This document shows positions 35,583 to 44,820 of a DNA stretch of 64,000 bases, one piece after another. The position numbers were made by a program, and so were the translations under genes. Within the stretch, counting starts at the first letter, position 1, and the number at the start of each line of letters is the position of its first letter. Below the pieces are notes generated by a model, which made no database searches, had not been told where the DNA came from, and saw nothing but the letters and a program-made list of their open reading frames with translations. The DNA comes from JAKAGZ01 sp963783855 (GTDB taxonomy: Bacteria > Bacteroidota > Ignavibacteria > Ignavibacteriales > Ignavibacteriaceae), in the NCBI GenBank assembly GCA_963783855.1, contig CAWAPE010000014.1, positions 124,001 to 188,000 on the forward strand, read 5' to 3'.

Positions 35583-36526
35583 TTTTTTGCTCTCACCGAT
35601 TTGTAAATATCGTTAAGGATTTCTTTTGCGCCGGCCTTCATTAAATCGCGTGCAAGCTGTTTACCAAGTTTTTCCGGATCTTTCCTGCTTCCTCTCATTT
35701 TTTTGCGGAAGGTTACGGTGCCGTCCAGGTTAGCAACGATTGCATCAAGATAAAGTCCGCCTGGTTTCACTTCTGCGTTTGCACCTATCGGAACCTGACA
35801 CCCTCCTTCAAGGGTTCTGAGCAAAGCACGCTCAGCAAGAACAGCGATGTATGTCTCTTCGTGGTGAATTGATTGTAAAACTTCATCTACAAATTTATTG
35901 TCCTTATGAATTTCAATTCCAAGTGCACCCTGTCCTACTGCCGGAATCATTACGTCTTTGTTAATGAATGATGAAATGTGTTTTTTTAGTTTCATTCTTT
36001 CAATTCCGGCACGTGCAAGAATAATTGCATCCCAATTTGATTCTTTAAATTTTTTTAGTCTCGACTGAACATTTCCGCGCAGCTCTTCTGTCGTTATATC
36101 GGGACGCAGGTGCAGTAGCTGGCTTCTTCTTCTAAGCGAACCGGTTCCCACTACGGCGTTCTCAGGAAGTTTGTCGATTGTCATTCCTTTTTTCCTGGCG
36201 ATTAAAACATCTTCCACAGCGTGGCGTTTTGTTATTGCGGCCAGTTTCAGTCCTTTCGGAAGTTGTGTCTGAACATCTTTTAAGCTGTGAACTGCAAGGT
36301 CTATTTTTTTTGCGAGCAATTCGTTTTCCAGTTCCTTTGTAAAAAGGCTTTTGTCGCCAATCTTTGAAAGAGCTACGTCAAGAATTTTATCTCCCTTGGT
36401 TTTAATGATTTTAATTTCAACAGAGATTTTTTTATTCCTTTTTTCGAGTTCTTTTTTTACAAAATATGCCTGCCATAATGCAAGTTCGCTTCCGCGTGAC
36501 CCTATTATAATTTTCTTTTTTTCCAT
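35579..36526 (-). CDS. hemC: Porphobilinogen deaminase (hydroxymethylbilane synthase)
   Basis: HemC polymerises four porphobilinogens into hydroxymethylbilane, the substrate of HemD encoded next. The 315-residue protein has the start IIIGSRGSELALWQA, the HSLKDVQTQLP segment with the catalytic Asp region, GTGSLRRRSQLL, and the cofactor-binding cysteine in LEGGCQVPIGA near residue 243. It is sandwiched tightly between hemA (2 nt) and tetR-hemD (4-nt overlap). Confidence 0.97.
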   Translation of the reverse strand: MEKKKIIIGSRGSELALWQAYFVKKELEKRNKKISVEIKIIKTKGDKILDVALSKIGDKSLFTKELENELLAKKIDLAVHSLKDVQTQLPKGLKLAAITKRHAVEDVLIARKKGMTIDKLPENAVVGTGSLRRRSQLLHLRPDITTEELRGNVQSRLKKFKESNWDAIILARAGIERMKLKKHISSFINKDVMIPAVGQGALGIEIHKDNKFVDEVLQSIHHEETYIAVLAERALLRTLEGGCQVPIGANAEVKPGGLYLDAIVANLDGTVTFRKKMRGSRKDPEKLGKQLARDLMKAGAKEILNDIYKSVRAKK

Positions 36527-36528
36527 AA

Positions 36529-37815
36529 TTATTTCTTTTCTTCGTCCGGTTTATGATTGTCAATTCCGAAAAGCTCACGTAAAATTCCTAAACGAGTAGC
36601 AGACTCAGGACCATTATCACCGCTTTCCGCCGATTTTCTTAGTTCAATAGTTGGATGATGAAGTATTTTATTAATAATTCGCTTTGTAACTATTTCAAGT
36701 TTTTCCTGGTCATCTGAAGAGAACTTGTTTTTATTTTTCCCGACCTCTTCTGCTCTTACCGTTTCAAAGTAATCGCGCAGGTTTTTAATAGTTGGAGCTG
36801 CCTGTAGAGAATTGTACCAGTTAAAGAAGTTATCAAGTTCTTCTTCAATTATTCTTTCAACTTTTGGAATTTCCGATTTACGTTTTGATAAATTTTGTTC
36901 TACTATAATATTTAAAGAATCGATATCGTGGTAAAAAACGTAATCCAGGTTTTTTGTTTCCGGGTCGATATCTCTTGGTATTGCGATATCCATTAAAACC
37001 AGCGAAGCGCTGTTTCTTTTTTTCATCGCTTTTTTTACATCGTCCTTTGTCAGGATAAGATCCGGTGCACTGGTTGCGCTGATTACTATGTCATATTCAT
37101 GAAGATGTTCTTTAAAATTTGAAAAAGGAATTATCTTTGATTTTAAAGACTGTGCAAGCTTTTCGGCTTTTTCAATTGTTCTGTTTGTAATTGCGAGAGT
37201 TCCGATTCCCCTATCCTGCAGGTGTTTTGCGGCGATCTCGCCGGTCTCGCCAGCGCCAATTACAAGAGCTGATTTTTTATTAAGCGTAGAAAGTATTTTC
37301 TCAATCAACTGAACAGCGGCATAACTTACTGTTACGGCTCCTTCGCCTATCTCGGTTTCAGTAATTGATCTTTTACCCACAATTGTTGCCGAATCAAATA
37401 CGCGTTTCATAAGGAAACCGGAGAAACCCATTTCTTCTGAAACGATGAACGAATCTTTTACCTGTTTAAAAATCTGGTTATCGCCAATCAGTAAAGAATC
37501 GATTCCCGTAATTACTCTGAAGAGATGTTTAACAGCTTCACGCGACATGAAACTCTGGAAATGTTCGGGATTTATTTTGTGAGTAGCTTTTTTTTCAATC
37601 ACAAAATTTTGCACATCAAAATAGCTTAAGTTTTTATCAACGGGGATACCGTAAAACTCTGTGCGGTTGCACGTACAAAGAACCAATCCCTCGCTGAAAA
37701 GTTTTCCCTTTGCTTCACCGGCAAGATTTTTAATATCTTCTATTCCGAGATAAAGCGCTTCACGCAGTTCAACGGGTGCTGTATGATGATTTATTGAAAC
37801 GGCCAGTAAATTCAT
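36529..37815 (-). CDS. hemA: Glutamyl-tRNA reductase
   Basis: HemA reduces glutamyl-tRNA(Glu) to glutamate-1-semialdehyde with NADPH, the first committed step of the C5 pathway; HemL (15755-17046) follows. The 428-residue protein has the N-terminal catalytic domain with Cys in LVLCTCNRTEFYG, the MSREAVKHLFRVITGIDSLL segment, the NADPH-binding ALVIGAGETGEIAAKHL and a C-terminal dimerisation helix. It is the second gene of the operon, after the cytochrome-assembly-like membrane protein. Confidence 0.97.
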   Translation of the reverse strand: MNLLAVSINHHTAPVELREALYLGIEDIKNLAGEAKGKLFSEGLVLCTCNRTEFYGIPVDKNLSYFDVQNFVIEKKATHKINPEHFQSFMSREAVKHLFRVITGIDSLLIGDNQIFKQVKDSFIVSEEMGFSGFLMKRVFDSATIVGKRSITETEIGEGAVTVSYAAVQLIEKILSTLNKKSALVIGAGETGEIAAKHLQDRGIGTLAITNRTIEKAEKLAQSLKSKIIPFSNFKEHLHEYDIVISATSAPDLILTKDDVKKAMKKRNSASLVLMDIAIPRDIDPETKNLDYVFYHDIDSLNIIVEQNLSKRKSEIPKVERIIEEELDNFFNWYNSLQAAPTIKNLRDYFETVRAEEVGKNKNKFSSDDQEKLEIVTKRIINKILHHPTIELRKSAESGDNGPESATRLGILRELFGIDNHKPDEEKK

Positions 37816-37821
37816 AACAGA

Positions 37822-38646
37822 TCAATAAAATGAATGAAAACTAAGTGATAAAAAGTTTGTAAGCATTGTAGAAAGAATTGCGATTATAAATCCGACAATG
37901 GATAAAATTACAACTTTCTTTCCCCGCCATTTCCCCAGCAGCTTACTCAATATTCCTATCCCATATAGAATCCATACTATCGAAGTCCCAATCAACTTTG
38001 GGTCGGCGTATGAAAAATCAGGGAAAGCTTGTGGAAGCCAGATTATTCCGATTATTATTGCGATGGTCAATAAAACAAAACCGATAATAGCGGATGAGAA
38101 ACTTAATTTTTCAAGTATCTCAAGACTTGGCAACCGATTGAAAATCAATCCGAACTGATTAAGTTTAATTTCTTTGTAAAGCATCAGGTAAAGAAAACCA
38201 TAAACTGCCGATATTGTAATTCCTGAATATCCAACCAGTGCGCTGAAAACGTGAACACCTAGCAGGTTGCTTTTAAGAACATCTTTTACAGCAACAATGT
38301 GTTCAATTTCAATTGTTGAAATAATCTGAAATAAAATTGAAATGATAATAATAAAAGGGCCCGTTCCACGGATGTCTGTTACAAGTTCAAGCACGAAGTA
38401 GGAAAAGCTTACCGCAAAAGCGAGAACTGTAAAGATTTCAAACACATTAGTAATTGGCGGATGACCGAAATAAATAGTGCGGGTTATTAAATAAATAGCG
38501 TGAAAAAGCAGTGTAATAAAGAGGAATAATCTCTTTGAATTAGCAAGTTCCTTTTTCCCCTTCATGAAGTCATATGAGTAAATCCCAAATGTGATCACAT
38601 AAAAAAAGGGAAGCAGGATGTTCAGAAAATCGATAAATTTGATCAT
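37822..38646 (-). CDS. CcsA/HemX-like cytochrome c assembly membrane protein
   Basis: A 274-residue integral membrane protein with about eight hydrophobic helices. It belongs to the CcmC/CcsA/HemX family, seen in the ITRTIYFGHPPITNVFEIFTV segment, in LGVHVFSALVGYSGITISAVYGFLYLM and in the later Trp- and His-containing region. Members handle heme for c-type cytochromes, or, as HemX, influence HemA levels. Its position 7 nt upstream of hemA is the classic hemX-hemA order in many bacteria. The canonical WWD signature of full CcsA is not clear, so a HemX-like role is slightly favoured. Confidence 0.8.
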   Translation of the reverse strand: MIKFIDFLNILLPFFYVITFGIYSYDFMKGKKELANSKRLFLFITLLFHAIYLITRTIYFGHPPITNVFEIFTVLAFAVSFSYFVLELVTDIRGTGPFIIIISILFQIISTIEIEHIVAVKDVLKSNLLGVHVFSALVGYSGITISAVYGFLYLMLYKEIKLNQFGLIFNRLPSLEILEKLSFSSAIIGFVLLTIAIIIGIIWLPQAFPDFSYADPKLIGTSIVWILYGIGILSKLLGKWRGKKVVILSIVGFIIAILSTMLTNFLSLSFHSFY

Positions 38647-38737
38647 TTTTGTTCCTATTTTGACTTACCGGTACAAAATTACACATACTGATGGCCAGAA
38701 TCAACAAAAAATGACTTATTGGTCAAGCTATTAATAA

Positions 38738-38817
38738 AACCTTCAAGGTCACTTTTTAAGACCTTGAAGGTTGCATCACAAGCAACCTTCGGGGTTTTGG
38801 GATCAACCCCGAAGGTT
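38738..38817 (-). terminator. Two tandem 13-bp hairpins, likely terminator of the SPFH gene
   Basis: Hairpin one: AACCTTCAAGGTC (38738-38750) pairs perfectly with 38760-38772. Hairpin two: AACCTTCGGGGTT (38784-38796) pairs perfectly with 38805-38817. Both share the AACCTTC end. On the minus strand, after the SPFH stop at 38825, the second structure met is followed by TTTTATT, which fits termination before the heme operon. Confidence 0.75.
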
Positions 38818-38824
38818 TGAGGTT

Positions 38825-39693
38825 CTAATTACTTCCCAAAATTAATGGTAAACCGTTTTTACCGGCTCCTATTACAACAACTTTTGAATTTTTTGAGCCT
38901 GCAAGTTTTTCAGTCGCTTCAATTCCTTTCCATCTTAAAAGTTGGTCGCTTATACCCTTTGAAACAATATCCTGAAAATCGGCAATTCCTTTCGCTTCAA
39001 TTCTTTTTCTTTCAGCCTCCTGTTTTTCTTTTAAAAGCACAAACTGCATTCTCTGGCTTTCCTGGTCGGCTTTTAATTTTTCCTCTATAGATGAAGTAAG
39101 TCCGGGCGGTAGTGTTATCTGTCTCATCGGGCTCGACTCAATATTAATTCCTCTTGGCTCAACAAGATTTGATAGATCAGTTTCTATCTGTTTTGAAAGT
39201 TGTTCTCTTTCTGCTGTGTAGAGTGCCTTAGCGTCATATTGGGAGGTCACACCGCGAACAACGGATCGAAACTGTGGAACAATAATTCTTTCAACATAAT
39301 CTTCGCCGACTGTTTTATAAATCTTATTTGCATTTTCAAAACTAAGACTGAAAAGCAGGCTTAGCTCAAGATCTATACTCAAACCCTCTTTTGATGGAAC
39401 AGTCATTGTTTCTTTTAATTCCTGCGTACGCGCATCAAACTTTACAACATTGGCCATCGGGTTAACAAAATTAACACCCGGGTAAAGGGTTTTATCACTT
39501 ACATTTCCGAAGAAATCTATAACTCCCACATGACCCGCAGGAACAATGGTCCAGCATTGTGCAAAAGCAATTAAACAGGCAAAGCCTATTACTGCCAGCG
39601 AGATGCTTTCCTCACGTTTAAAACTCTCTTTTTATAGAATCGGTATGAAAATACTGCTGCAACAGCGGCGATTAAAGATACGATGAATAACAT
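38825..39693 (-). CDS. Prohibitin/SPFH (band 7) family membrane protein, one-base frameshift near the 5' end
   Basis: A membrane-anchored SPFH protein that likely forms ring scaffolds at the inner membrane and modulates proteases or lipids. The intact frame from 39529 covers GVIDFFGNVSDKTLYPGVNF, the SPFH domain and a coiled coil (KLKADQESQRMQFVLLKEKQ). The N-terminus reads from an ATG at 39691-39693, with a strong GGGAGG site, as MLFIVSLIAAVAAVFSYRFY. It breaks at a T5 run (39629-39633 on plus); one more base restores KESFKREESISLAVIGFACL, a second hydrophobic stretch. Corrected length is about 289 residues, normal for prohibitins. Confidence 0.82.
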
Positions 39694-39817
39694 ATTTACC
39701 TCCCTTTATTAGACATGAATTTTTTGTGAGCTCAAAAAGTGTTGATAATATAAGGAATTAAGAGGCGTGAAGCAGTTGGGGTGGTATTAATTGTTTTTAG
39801 TACGTTAAATAAATATA

Positions 39818-39845
39818 ACCCTGCCTACCTGACGGTAGGGAGGGT
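39818..39845 (-). terminator. Hairpin terminator after the ferritin-like gene
   Basis: AACCCTGCCTACC (39818-39830) pairs with GGTAGGGAGGGTT (39833-39845), with one G-G mismatch and a very short loop. On the minus strand it lies 9 nt past the ferritin-like gene's stop and is followed by TATATTTATTT. Its CTGCC-type stem resembles the hairpin module inside the GTCAT repeats. Confidence 0.65.
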
Positions 39846-39854
39846 TGTTGAAAT

Positions 39855-40307
39855 TTATTTCTTGTATTCTTTAGAGAATCCTATAAATTCAATTCTGTGT
39901 GATTCTTCGTCACCAAGATGCTGGATGCAAAGATCCTGTGTTACGTAATCAATACCGTCGCACATTTTTATAATTTTGTTGTATTGTTCAATTGCGCCTT
40001 CTTCTGCAGCAATAACACCATCAATAACCGAAACAACATCTGTTGTGTCGTCGCGTGTTTGCAATTTTGGTTGTGTCGCTTTGAATTGATCACTACCCGG
40101 AATAGTACTCCCAAGTTCTTTTAATCTTTTTGCAAGAGCCTGAGCATGACCCAGTTCTGCTGTAATATCTGCGGAAAGAGATTTTTTAATTTCCTCTGCT
40201 CTTACGCCGTCAAGATTTACTGAATTAGACAAATAATTCATTACTGTTTCAATTTCCATCCAGTAACTTTTTTTAAGATTTTCAATTATTTCTTTTTTGT
40301 CTGCCAT
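39855..40307 (-). CDS. Ferritin-like domain protein
   Basis: A 150-residue four-helix-bundle protein of the ferritin/bacterioferritin superfamily. Carboxylates and ExxH pairs are in the right order: EIETVMNYL on helix 1, AELGHAQALAKRL on helix 2, AAEEGAIEQYNKII on helix 3 and LGDEESHRIEF on helix 4. Together they form a complete di-iron site. It may store iron or reduce peroxide. The ATG at 40305-40307 has a GGAG site; a longer reading to 40409 adds unrelated residues and is rejected. It stands alone between an SPFH gene and the pyrimidine phosphorylase. Confidence 0.85.
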   Translation of the reverse strand: MADKKEIIENLKKSYWMEIETVMNYLSNSVNLDGVRAEEIKKSLSADITAELGHAQALAKRLKELGSTIPGSDQFKATQPKLQTRDDTTDVVSVIDGVIAAEEGAIEQYNKIIKMCDGIDYVTQDLCIQHLGDEESHRIEFIGFSKEYKK

Positions 40308-40472
40308 AACGTTTCTCCTTAGTATATTATACGTTTTATCAGTTTGTTTTTGCGGTTTTTGTTCCGCCCTGTATGTGTATATTATAAAGCTTTTGTGGGA
40401 GAAACTCAAATTTTGGGCAATTTTGAGGGGTTTTGGGTGGAATTAATTTAATTGTGATTATGTAGTATGTCA

Positions 40473-40596
40473 GTTTGTCCTGATTTCATTTTGAGACGAC
40501 AATAGAGTTTGTCATTCTGAATTTATTTCAGAATCTTTTAATTTTATTAGATCCCGAAACAAGTTCAGGATGACGGTATTTAAAATCAGGACAAAC
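40473..40596. repeat. Nested inverted-repeat element (GTCAT family inside a 14-bp palindrome)
   Basis: Outer arms GTTTGTCCTGATTT (40473-40486) and its exact complement (40583-40596) enclose an inner GTCATTCTGAA...TTCAGGATGAC element (40511-40574). The inner part matches the copy at 21591-21669 except that the CCTGCC hairpin module is absent. It occupies the spacer between the ferritin-like gene and the pyrimidine phosphorylase; the rest of 40308-40603 shows no gene. Confidence 0.8.
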
Positions 40597-40603
40597 GGAA
40601 TGC

Positions 40604-41908
40604 TCAATCAATTACCTTCTTTATCAGTTTTGACTTCATCGTTTTTTCTTTGCTGAGGATGATGTTGTTAAGGAAGTTTTCTTTTACTGAATTCATTTTC
40701 TTTTCCGAATCAGAATATAATTCCGCAACCAAATCACCTTTTTTAACCCGATCACCAATCTTCGGATAAAAAATAATTCCTGCTTTCGGTTCAATCTTAT
40801 CAGCTTTAGTCATTCTGCCGGCGCCGAGTTCCAGCGCGGCCATTCCAAGTCCGAAAGTATCTATCTCTTTTATATATCCTGATTTTTTAGAATAAATTTT
40901 TTCAACAACTTTTGATTTTGGGTATTTATCCAGATTGTCGAGATAAGATATTTTGCCGTTTTGTTCTTTCACCATTTCGCGGAATTTCTCAAATGCTTTG
41001 CCGTTATCTATTAATGATTGTGAAATCTCCACGCCTTCTTTAATCGAAGAAGTTTTTCCGCCGAGATAGATCATAGCGCCTGATAAGTAGATACTCAGTT
41101 CAAGCAAATCGCCCTTGCTTTCACCCTGTAAAACTTTTACGGATTCATAAACCTCCAGCCAGTTGCCGATGTAATTTCCGAGAGGTTGGTTCATATCTGT
41201 AATAAATCCGATAACTTTTTTATCGAATGCTTTCGCAGTATTGATTAATGAATTAGCAAGATTAACCGCATCCGAAGTTTTGCGCATAAAAGCGCCGCTT
41301 CCGGTTTTTACATCCAGCACAAGCCCGTCAATTCCTTCGGCTAATTTTTTACTCATTATACTTGCGGTAATTAATGGAATTGATTCAACAGTTGCTGTGA
41401 CATCACGAAGAGAGTATATTAATTTGTCTGCGGGAGCGATGTCTTTCGTCTGCCCGATTAATACCGCGCCGCATTTTTTGATTACTCTTTTATATTCTGA
41501 TAGTGAAAGATCCGTTCTGAAACCGGGAATTGATTCAAGTTTGTCCAAAGTTCCGCCGGTGTGTCCTAATCCGCGCCCTGAGATCATCGGCACACTTACT
41601 CCCGATGCCGCAACTATGGGCGCAAGTATTAAAGATGTTTTATCGCCAACTCCGCCGGTTGAATGTTTATCAACTTTTGGGCTCTTAATTGAATCAAGAT
41701 TAATTACTTTTCCGCTGTAAAGCATTGCTTCGGTAAGAAAAGCGGTTTCTTCTTTTGTCATTCCTTTTAAGAAGATTGCCATCAGCAAAGCGGAGAACTG
41801 ATAATCCGGAATTATGTTTCTTGTATAACCGTTAATTAAGAAATTAATTTCTTCTCTGGTTAGAGAATCGCCGTTTCTTTTTTTTCTGATGAGTTCCACG
41901 GGGTTCAT
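40604..41908 (-). CDS. Pyrimidine-nucleoside / thymidine phosphorylase
   Basis: This enzyme cleaves thymidine or uridine with phosphate to base and (deoxy)ribose-1-phosphate in nucleoside salvage. The 434-residue protein has the family start NPVELIRKKRNGDSLTREEI, the glycine-rich phosphate site KHSTGGVGDKTSLILAP, the signature SGRGLGHTGGTLDKLESIPG, and the C-terminal barrel-sandwich domain (GRMTKADKIEPKAGI). Whether it is deoA-like (thymidine only) or pdp-like (pyrimidine broad) cannot be settled by eye. The secreted nucleotidase-family enzyme at 17248-19023 would provide nucleosides to such a pathway. Confidence 0.93.
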   Translation of the reverse strand: MNPVELIRKKRNGDSLTREEINFLINGYTRNIIPDYQFSALLMAIFLKGMTKEETAFLTEAMLYSGKVINLDSIKSPKVDKHSTGGVGDKTSLILAPIVAASGVSVPMISGRGLGHTGGTLDKLESIPGFRTDLSLSEYKRVIKKCGAVLIGQTKDIAPADKLIYSLRDVTATVESIPLITASIMSKKLAEGIDGLVLDVKTGSGAFMRKTSDAVNLANSLINTAKAFDKKVIGFITDMNQPLGNYIGNWLEVYESVKVLQGESKGDLLELSIYLSGAMIYLGGKTSSIKEGVEISQSLIDNGKAFEKFREMVKEQNGKISYLDNLDKYPKSKVVEKIYSKKSGYIKEIDTFGLGMAALELGAGRMTKADKIEPKAGIIFYPKIGDRVKKGDLVAELYSDSEKKMNSVKENFLNNIILSKEKTMKSKLIKKVID

Positions 41909-41913
41909 AAAAT

Positions 41914-43571
41914 TTAATCTCTTGATTGTTTGTTTAATATTAAAAAAACATAATCACTGTCTTTAAATAATATTTTTAATTTCTTATTTTGGACATGGTT
42001 TTTTATAATTTGTTCACCGCCTTTGTTTAGTCCTTTTATTTTTATAAACAACTCTATTTGTTTTTTATTATCTGAAGCAATTAACAAATCATTTACCTGG
42101 TTCTCGTTAATGTAAATAAAATTTAATTTTCGCGGTATCCTTTCTGAACATATTGACCTAAAGTTTGTAAGGATAGGACCATTTAACCCAAGGCTTTTGG
42201 CAATAGTCTTTATTGTCTGGTAATAATTTCTTGCATCAACTTTTGCAAATTGGACTTCCTGATCCTTTAAAATCTCCGTTTTATTTAAAATTGTAAAATT
42301 TAAAAATAAGGAGGCACCAAGTAAGATTAAGAATAGTTCCTTTATCCGTAATTTTACAAGATAAAAAGCAAAAACCGTTGATAAAATTAAAAACATTGTC
42401 CAAAAATTAGGATAATAATTTTTTGCAAAATAAAGAGAAATATTAAGACAAGGTAATTTCATTAAATAAAAAATAATTCTGGATATTTATGTGAAATTAG
42501 GAAATAATGTGTTAATATAGCCTTGCACCAAATATCCAGGTTGGTTCAGGCCACCTACCATAACCTGAGGTTTCATAAAGTACCAAAAAAGATTTATCGA
42601 TTGTACAAACAGCACTGAAAGCAACAGAGCTAAAATTCTCTTGTTAAGACTGTAAAATTTTTTAAAAGATGAAACAAGCAAACAAACGATAATAGAAAAA
42701 AGACATAAAAACCCGCCAATTTTGTACCGGCAGCAGTTGAAGCAAACAGGAATACCAATAGGTATTCTTTAATTTCAAATTTTGTTTTATCTGTATTCAG
42801 ATATGTATAGAATGATAAAAATGCAAAAAAGGAAACAGGTAAATCAGCATTACCATCCGCTATAAAAACCAGAGAATAAATAATTGGCGCCGAAAGACCA
42901 TAAATAATTAATCCGAATAAATAGACAACCCTTTTTTTCCGAATCGCAAGATCAAGAAACAGCATCAAGTTACTGAAAAAGAAAAGCGGCATGAAACTTT
43001 TAGGGAAAAAATGAACATTTGGATGACCGATAATTAAGTAACTTAAAGACCAGTTAGCAGGGATTAATTGCGGAAAATGTGATGAAAATCTTGGGAAAAT
43101 ATTATTTGAAAAGTCTATGGCCCAGGTATTCCATTCAATATTCTTTACTGTATCAATAAAGTAGAAAATGGTCCCGATGTTCGCAATAAATAATGAAAAG
43201 TAAAATAAGATAATAGCGCTAACAGTAATTAAGATAGATTTCCTGTAGAAAGTTAATGAATTATAATAGGAAATGAATTTTAAGATTAATTCTTTAATAC
43301 TAATTTTAAGATTAATCTTTATTCTTTTTACCAGTATAAGGTAAACCAGGATTAATAATTCAAGGAAGATTATTATAAAAACTATTACAAGTTTATAAAT
43401 GCCAATTGATGTAAAAATTGTTACTAATGCATAGTTTGAGAAAAGGCTAAACGCAAATACATAGATCCATTTTTGTATAAAACTCTTTGTTTTGATTTTG
43501 AAGCTATTTAAAAAAATAAATCCCGGCAAAAAAACCGTCTGAGAAATGGCTAATATTCCAAGTAATAGCAT
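41914..43571 (-). pseudogene. Broken multi-pass membrane protein, probable glycosyltransferase/O-antigen type
   Basis: One gene appears in three pieces. The start (from 43571) has about eight membrane helices with a periplasmic loop (NIEWNTWAIDFSNNIFPRF), in the style of family 39-like glycosyltransferases. The frame breaks at a T4 run (42720-42723 on plus); one extra base restores TKIGGFLCLFSIIVCLLVSS and continues to an in-frame TAA at 42487-42489. After that stop the same frame carries on (about 42486 down to 41914) with another membrane segment and a soluble tail of about 130 residues. With both a frameshift and a nonsense codon, real decay is more likely here than elsewhere. The neighbouring sugar transferase suggests an envelope-polysaccharide role. 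Confidence 0.65.
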
Positions 43572-44032
43572 AGGACCAATTTTTAATTAAGTTTCTATCA
43601 AAAATAATAATAATTTGATTGCCCGCAATCATTTCTTTGTTTTTTGAACACGTGTTTATCGGGCAATTAATTTCTTTCCAGGTTAATGCTTAACTTTTTA
43701 TTTTTTTGCGTATGAGCCCCACAGTGGTCATAATAAATTCTTTTTAAGTGAACATTAAATTATTAAAAAATAAATATAAGAAAAACAGGATAACACCAAC
43801 TACATTCATCATCAATAAGCTTATGGTGGGGTATTAACATAGGCTTTGTGTCTGTAAGAGCGGTTTTTTGAAGCTTGAGGATGATTATTTCGGGATACCT
43901 CCACATACCCAAATTATTAGGCTGTGTCTGTCTTTAATGGTTAATATGGGGTATTGATGGAGTAAAAACAAATTTATATATTAATACCTTAATATAGACA
44001 ACATAAATTGCTTAAAGAACAAAGACAGGCTA
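43572..44032. other. Gene-free AT-rich spacer with short direct repeats
   Basis: The 461 bp between the broken membrane gene (leftward) and the sugar transferase (rightward) must hold divergent promoters. Visible structure: TGGGGTATT at 43827-43835 and 43947-43955, GTGTCTGT at 43848-43855 and 43924-43931, and inverted ATTGCCCG (43618-43625) with CGGGCAAT (43660-43667). These pairs could be regulator sites, but no family is recognised and no open frame is convincing. Confidence 0.4.
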
Positions 44033-44710
44033 ATGAAAAGAACTTTTGATGTTCTGATCTCTCTAATTATACTCCTTGCCGGATCACCTATAATAATTGC
44101 GATCATTGCTTTTGATTTTATTATTACAAAACAATTTCCGGTTATATTTCAGAAACGATCGATTAACCTGAAACAAAAAGAAATAAATTTGTCTAAAATC
44201 AGGACAATTATAGGCCCACAACAAGAAAACCAAAATGAGGGCATTTCTTCTAATGTATTAAGACATGAAGAATATCGAAGCAAGGTACCCTTTTTTTGTA
44301 GATGGCTGCGCAAAAGCGGAGCTGACGAAGTTCTGCAGGTTATTAATGTCTTGAAAGGTGAGATGTCTTTGGTGGGACCCCGCCCTCTCGTCCTGAAAGA
44401 ATTAAAAATAATAAGAGAGGAAAATCCAGAACTATATTCCAGGCGAACAAAAATAAAATCCTTGCCTGGTATCACCGGTTACTGGCAAATTTACGGAGAC
44501 AGGGAAAAGGGGGTTAAAAATCTCGTTGAGCTAGATGAATATTATGAAAATAACAAATCATTCTTTCTTGATATCAAAATAATTTTAAAGACACTTTTTA
44601 TTATGCTAACAGCAACACATTCGGATGCCATAGTTGGCAAGAAAATAATGAAATACAAGATGTCTAAAATAATGGATTTCTCTATGTACAGAGAAATAGA
44701 AAGTTCATAA
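44033..44710 (+). CDS. Bacterial sugar transferase (undecaprenyl-phosphate sugar phosphotransferase)
   Basis: A 225-residue membrane-associated enzyme that places the first sugar-phosphate on undecaprenyl phosphate for exopolysaccharide or O-antigen assembly. An N-terminal membrane helix (about 9-30) is followed by the catalytic WcaJ/PglC-type domain. The signature is LRKSGADEVLQVINVLKGEM and then SLVGPRPLVLKEL, followed by LPGITGYWQIYGDRE. It is short, like PglC, without the extra N-terminal helices of WcaJ. The adjacent broken membrane protein may belong to the same pathway. Confidence 0.9.
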   Translation: MKRTFDVLISLIILLAGSPIIIAIIAFDFIITKQFPVIFQKRSINLKQKEINLSKIRTIIGPQQENQNEGISSNVLRHEEYRSKVPFFCRWLRKSGADEVLQVINVLKGEMSLVGPRPLVLKELKIIREENPELYSRRTKIKSLPGITGYWQIYGDREKGVKNLVELDEYYENNKSFFLDIKIILKTLFIMLTATHSDAIVGKKIMKYKMSKIMDFSMYREIESS

Positions 44711-44820
44711 CCAGGGTAGTTTTTAATTTTACCTTTTCCAATCCTTAAATCCGCTCTCTTTTTATAATATTTTCGTTATTTTTACAAACTAATTTTGTAA
44801 AAAGGAGTAAGTGCATAAAG

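Noticed and set aside
40308..40409. N-terminal extension of the ferritin-like protein
   Set aside because: It is Lys/Gln-rich with no family similarity; a GGAG site precedes the internal ATG at 40307.
41241..41720. 159-residue open frame opposite the pyrimidine phosphorylase gene
   Set aside because: It is a shadow of a highly conserved gene, with no ribosome-binding site and no recognisable domain.
44149..44475. 108-residue open frame opposite the sugar transferase
   Set aside because: It is antisense to conserved motifs of the enzyme and lacks initiation signals.
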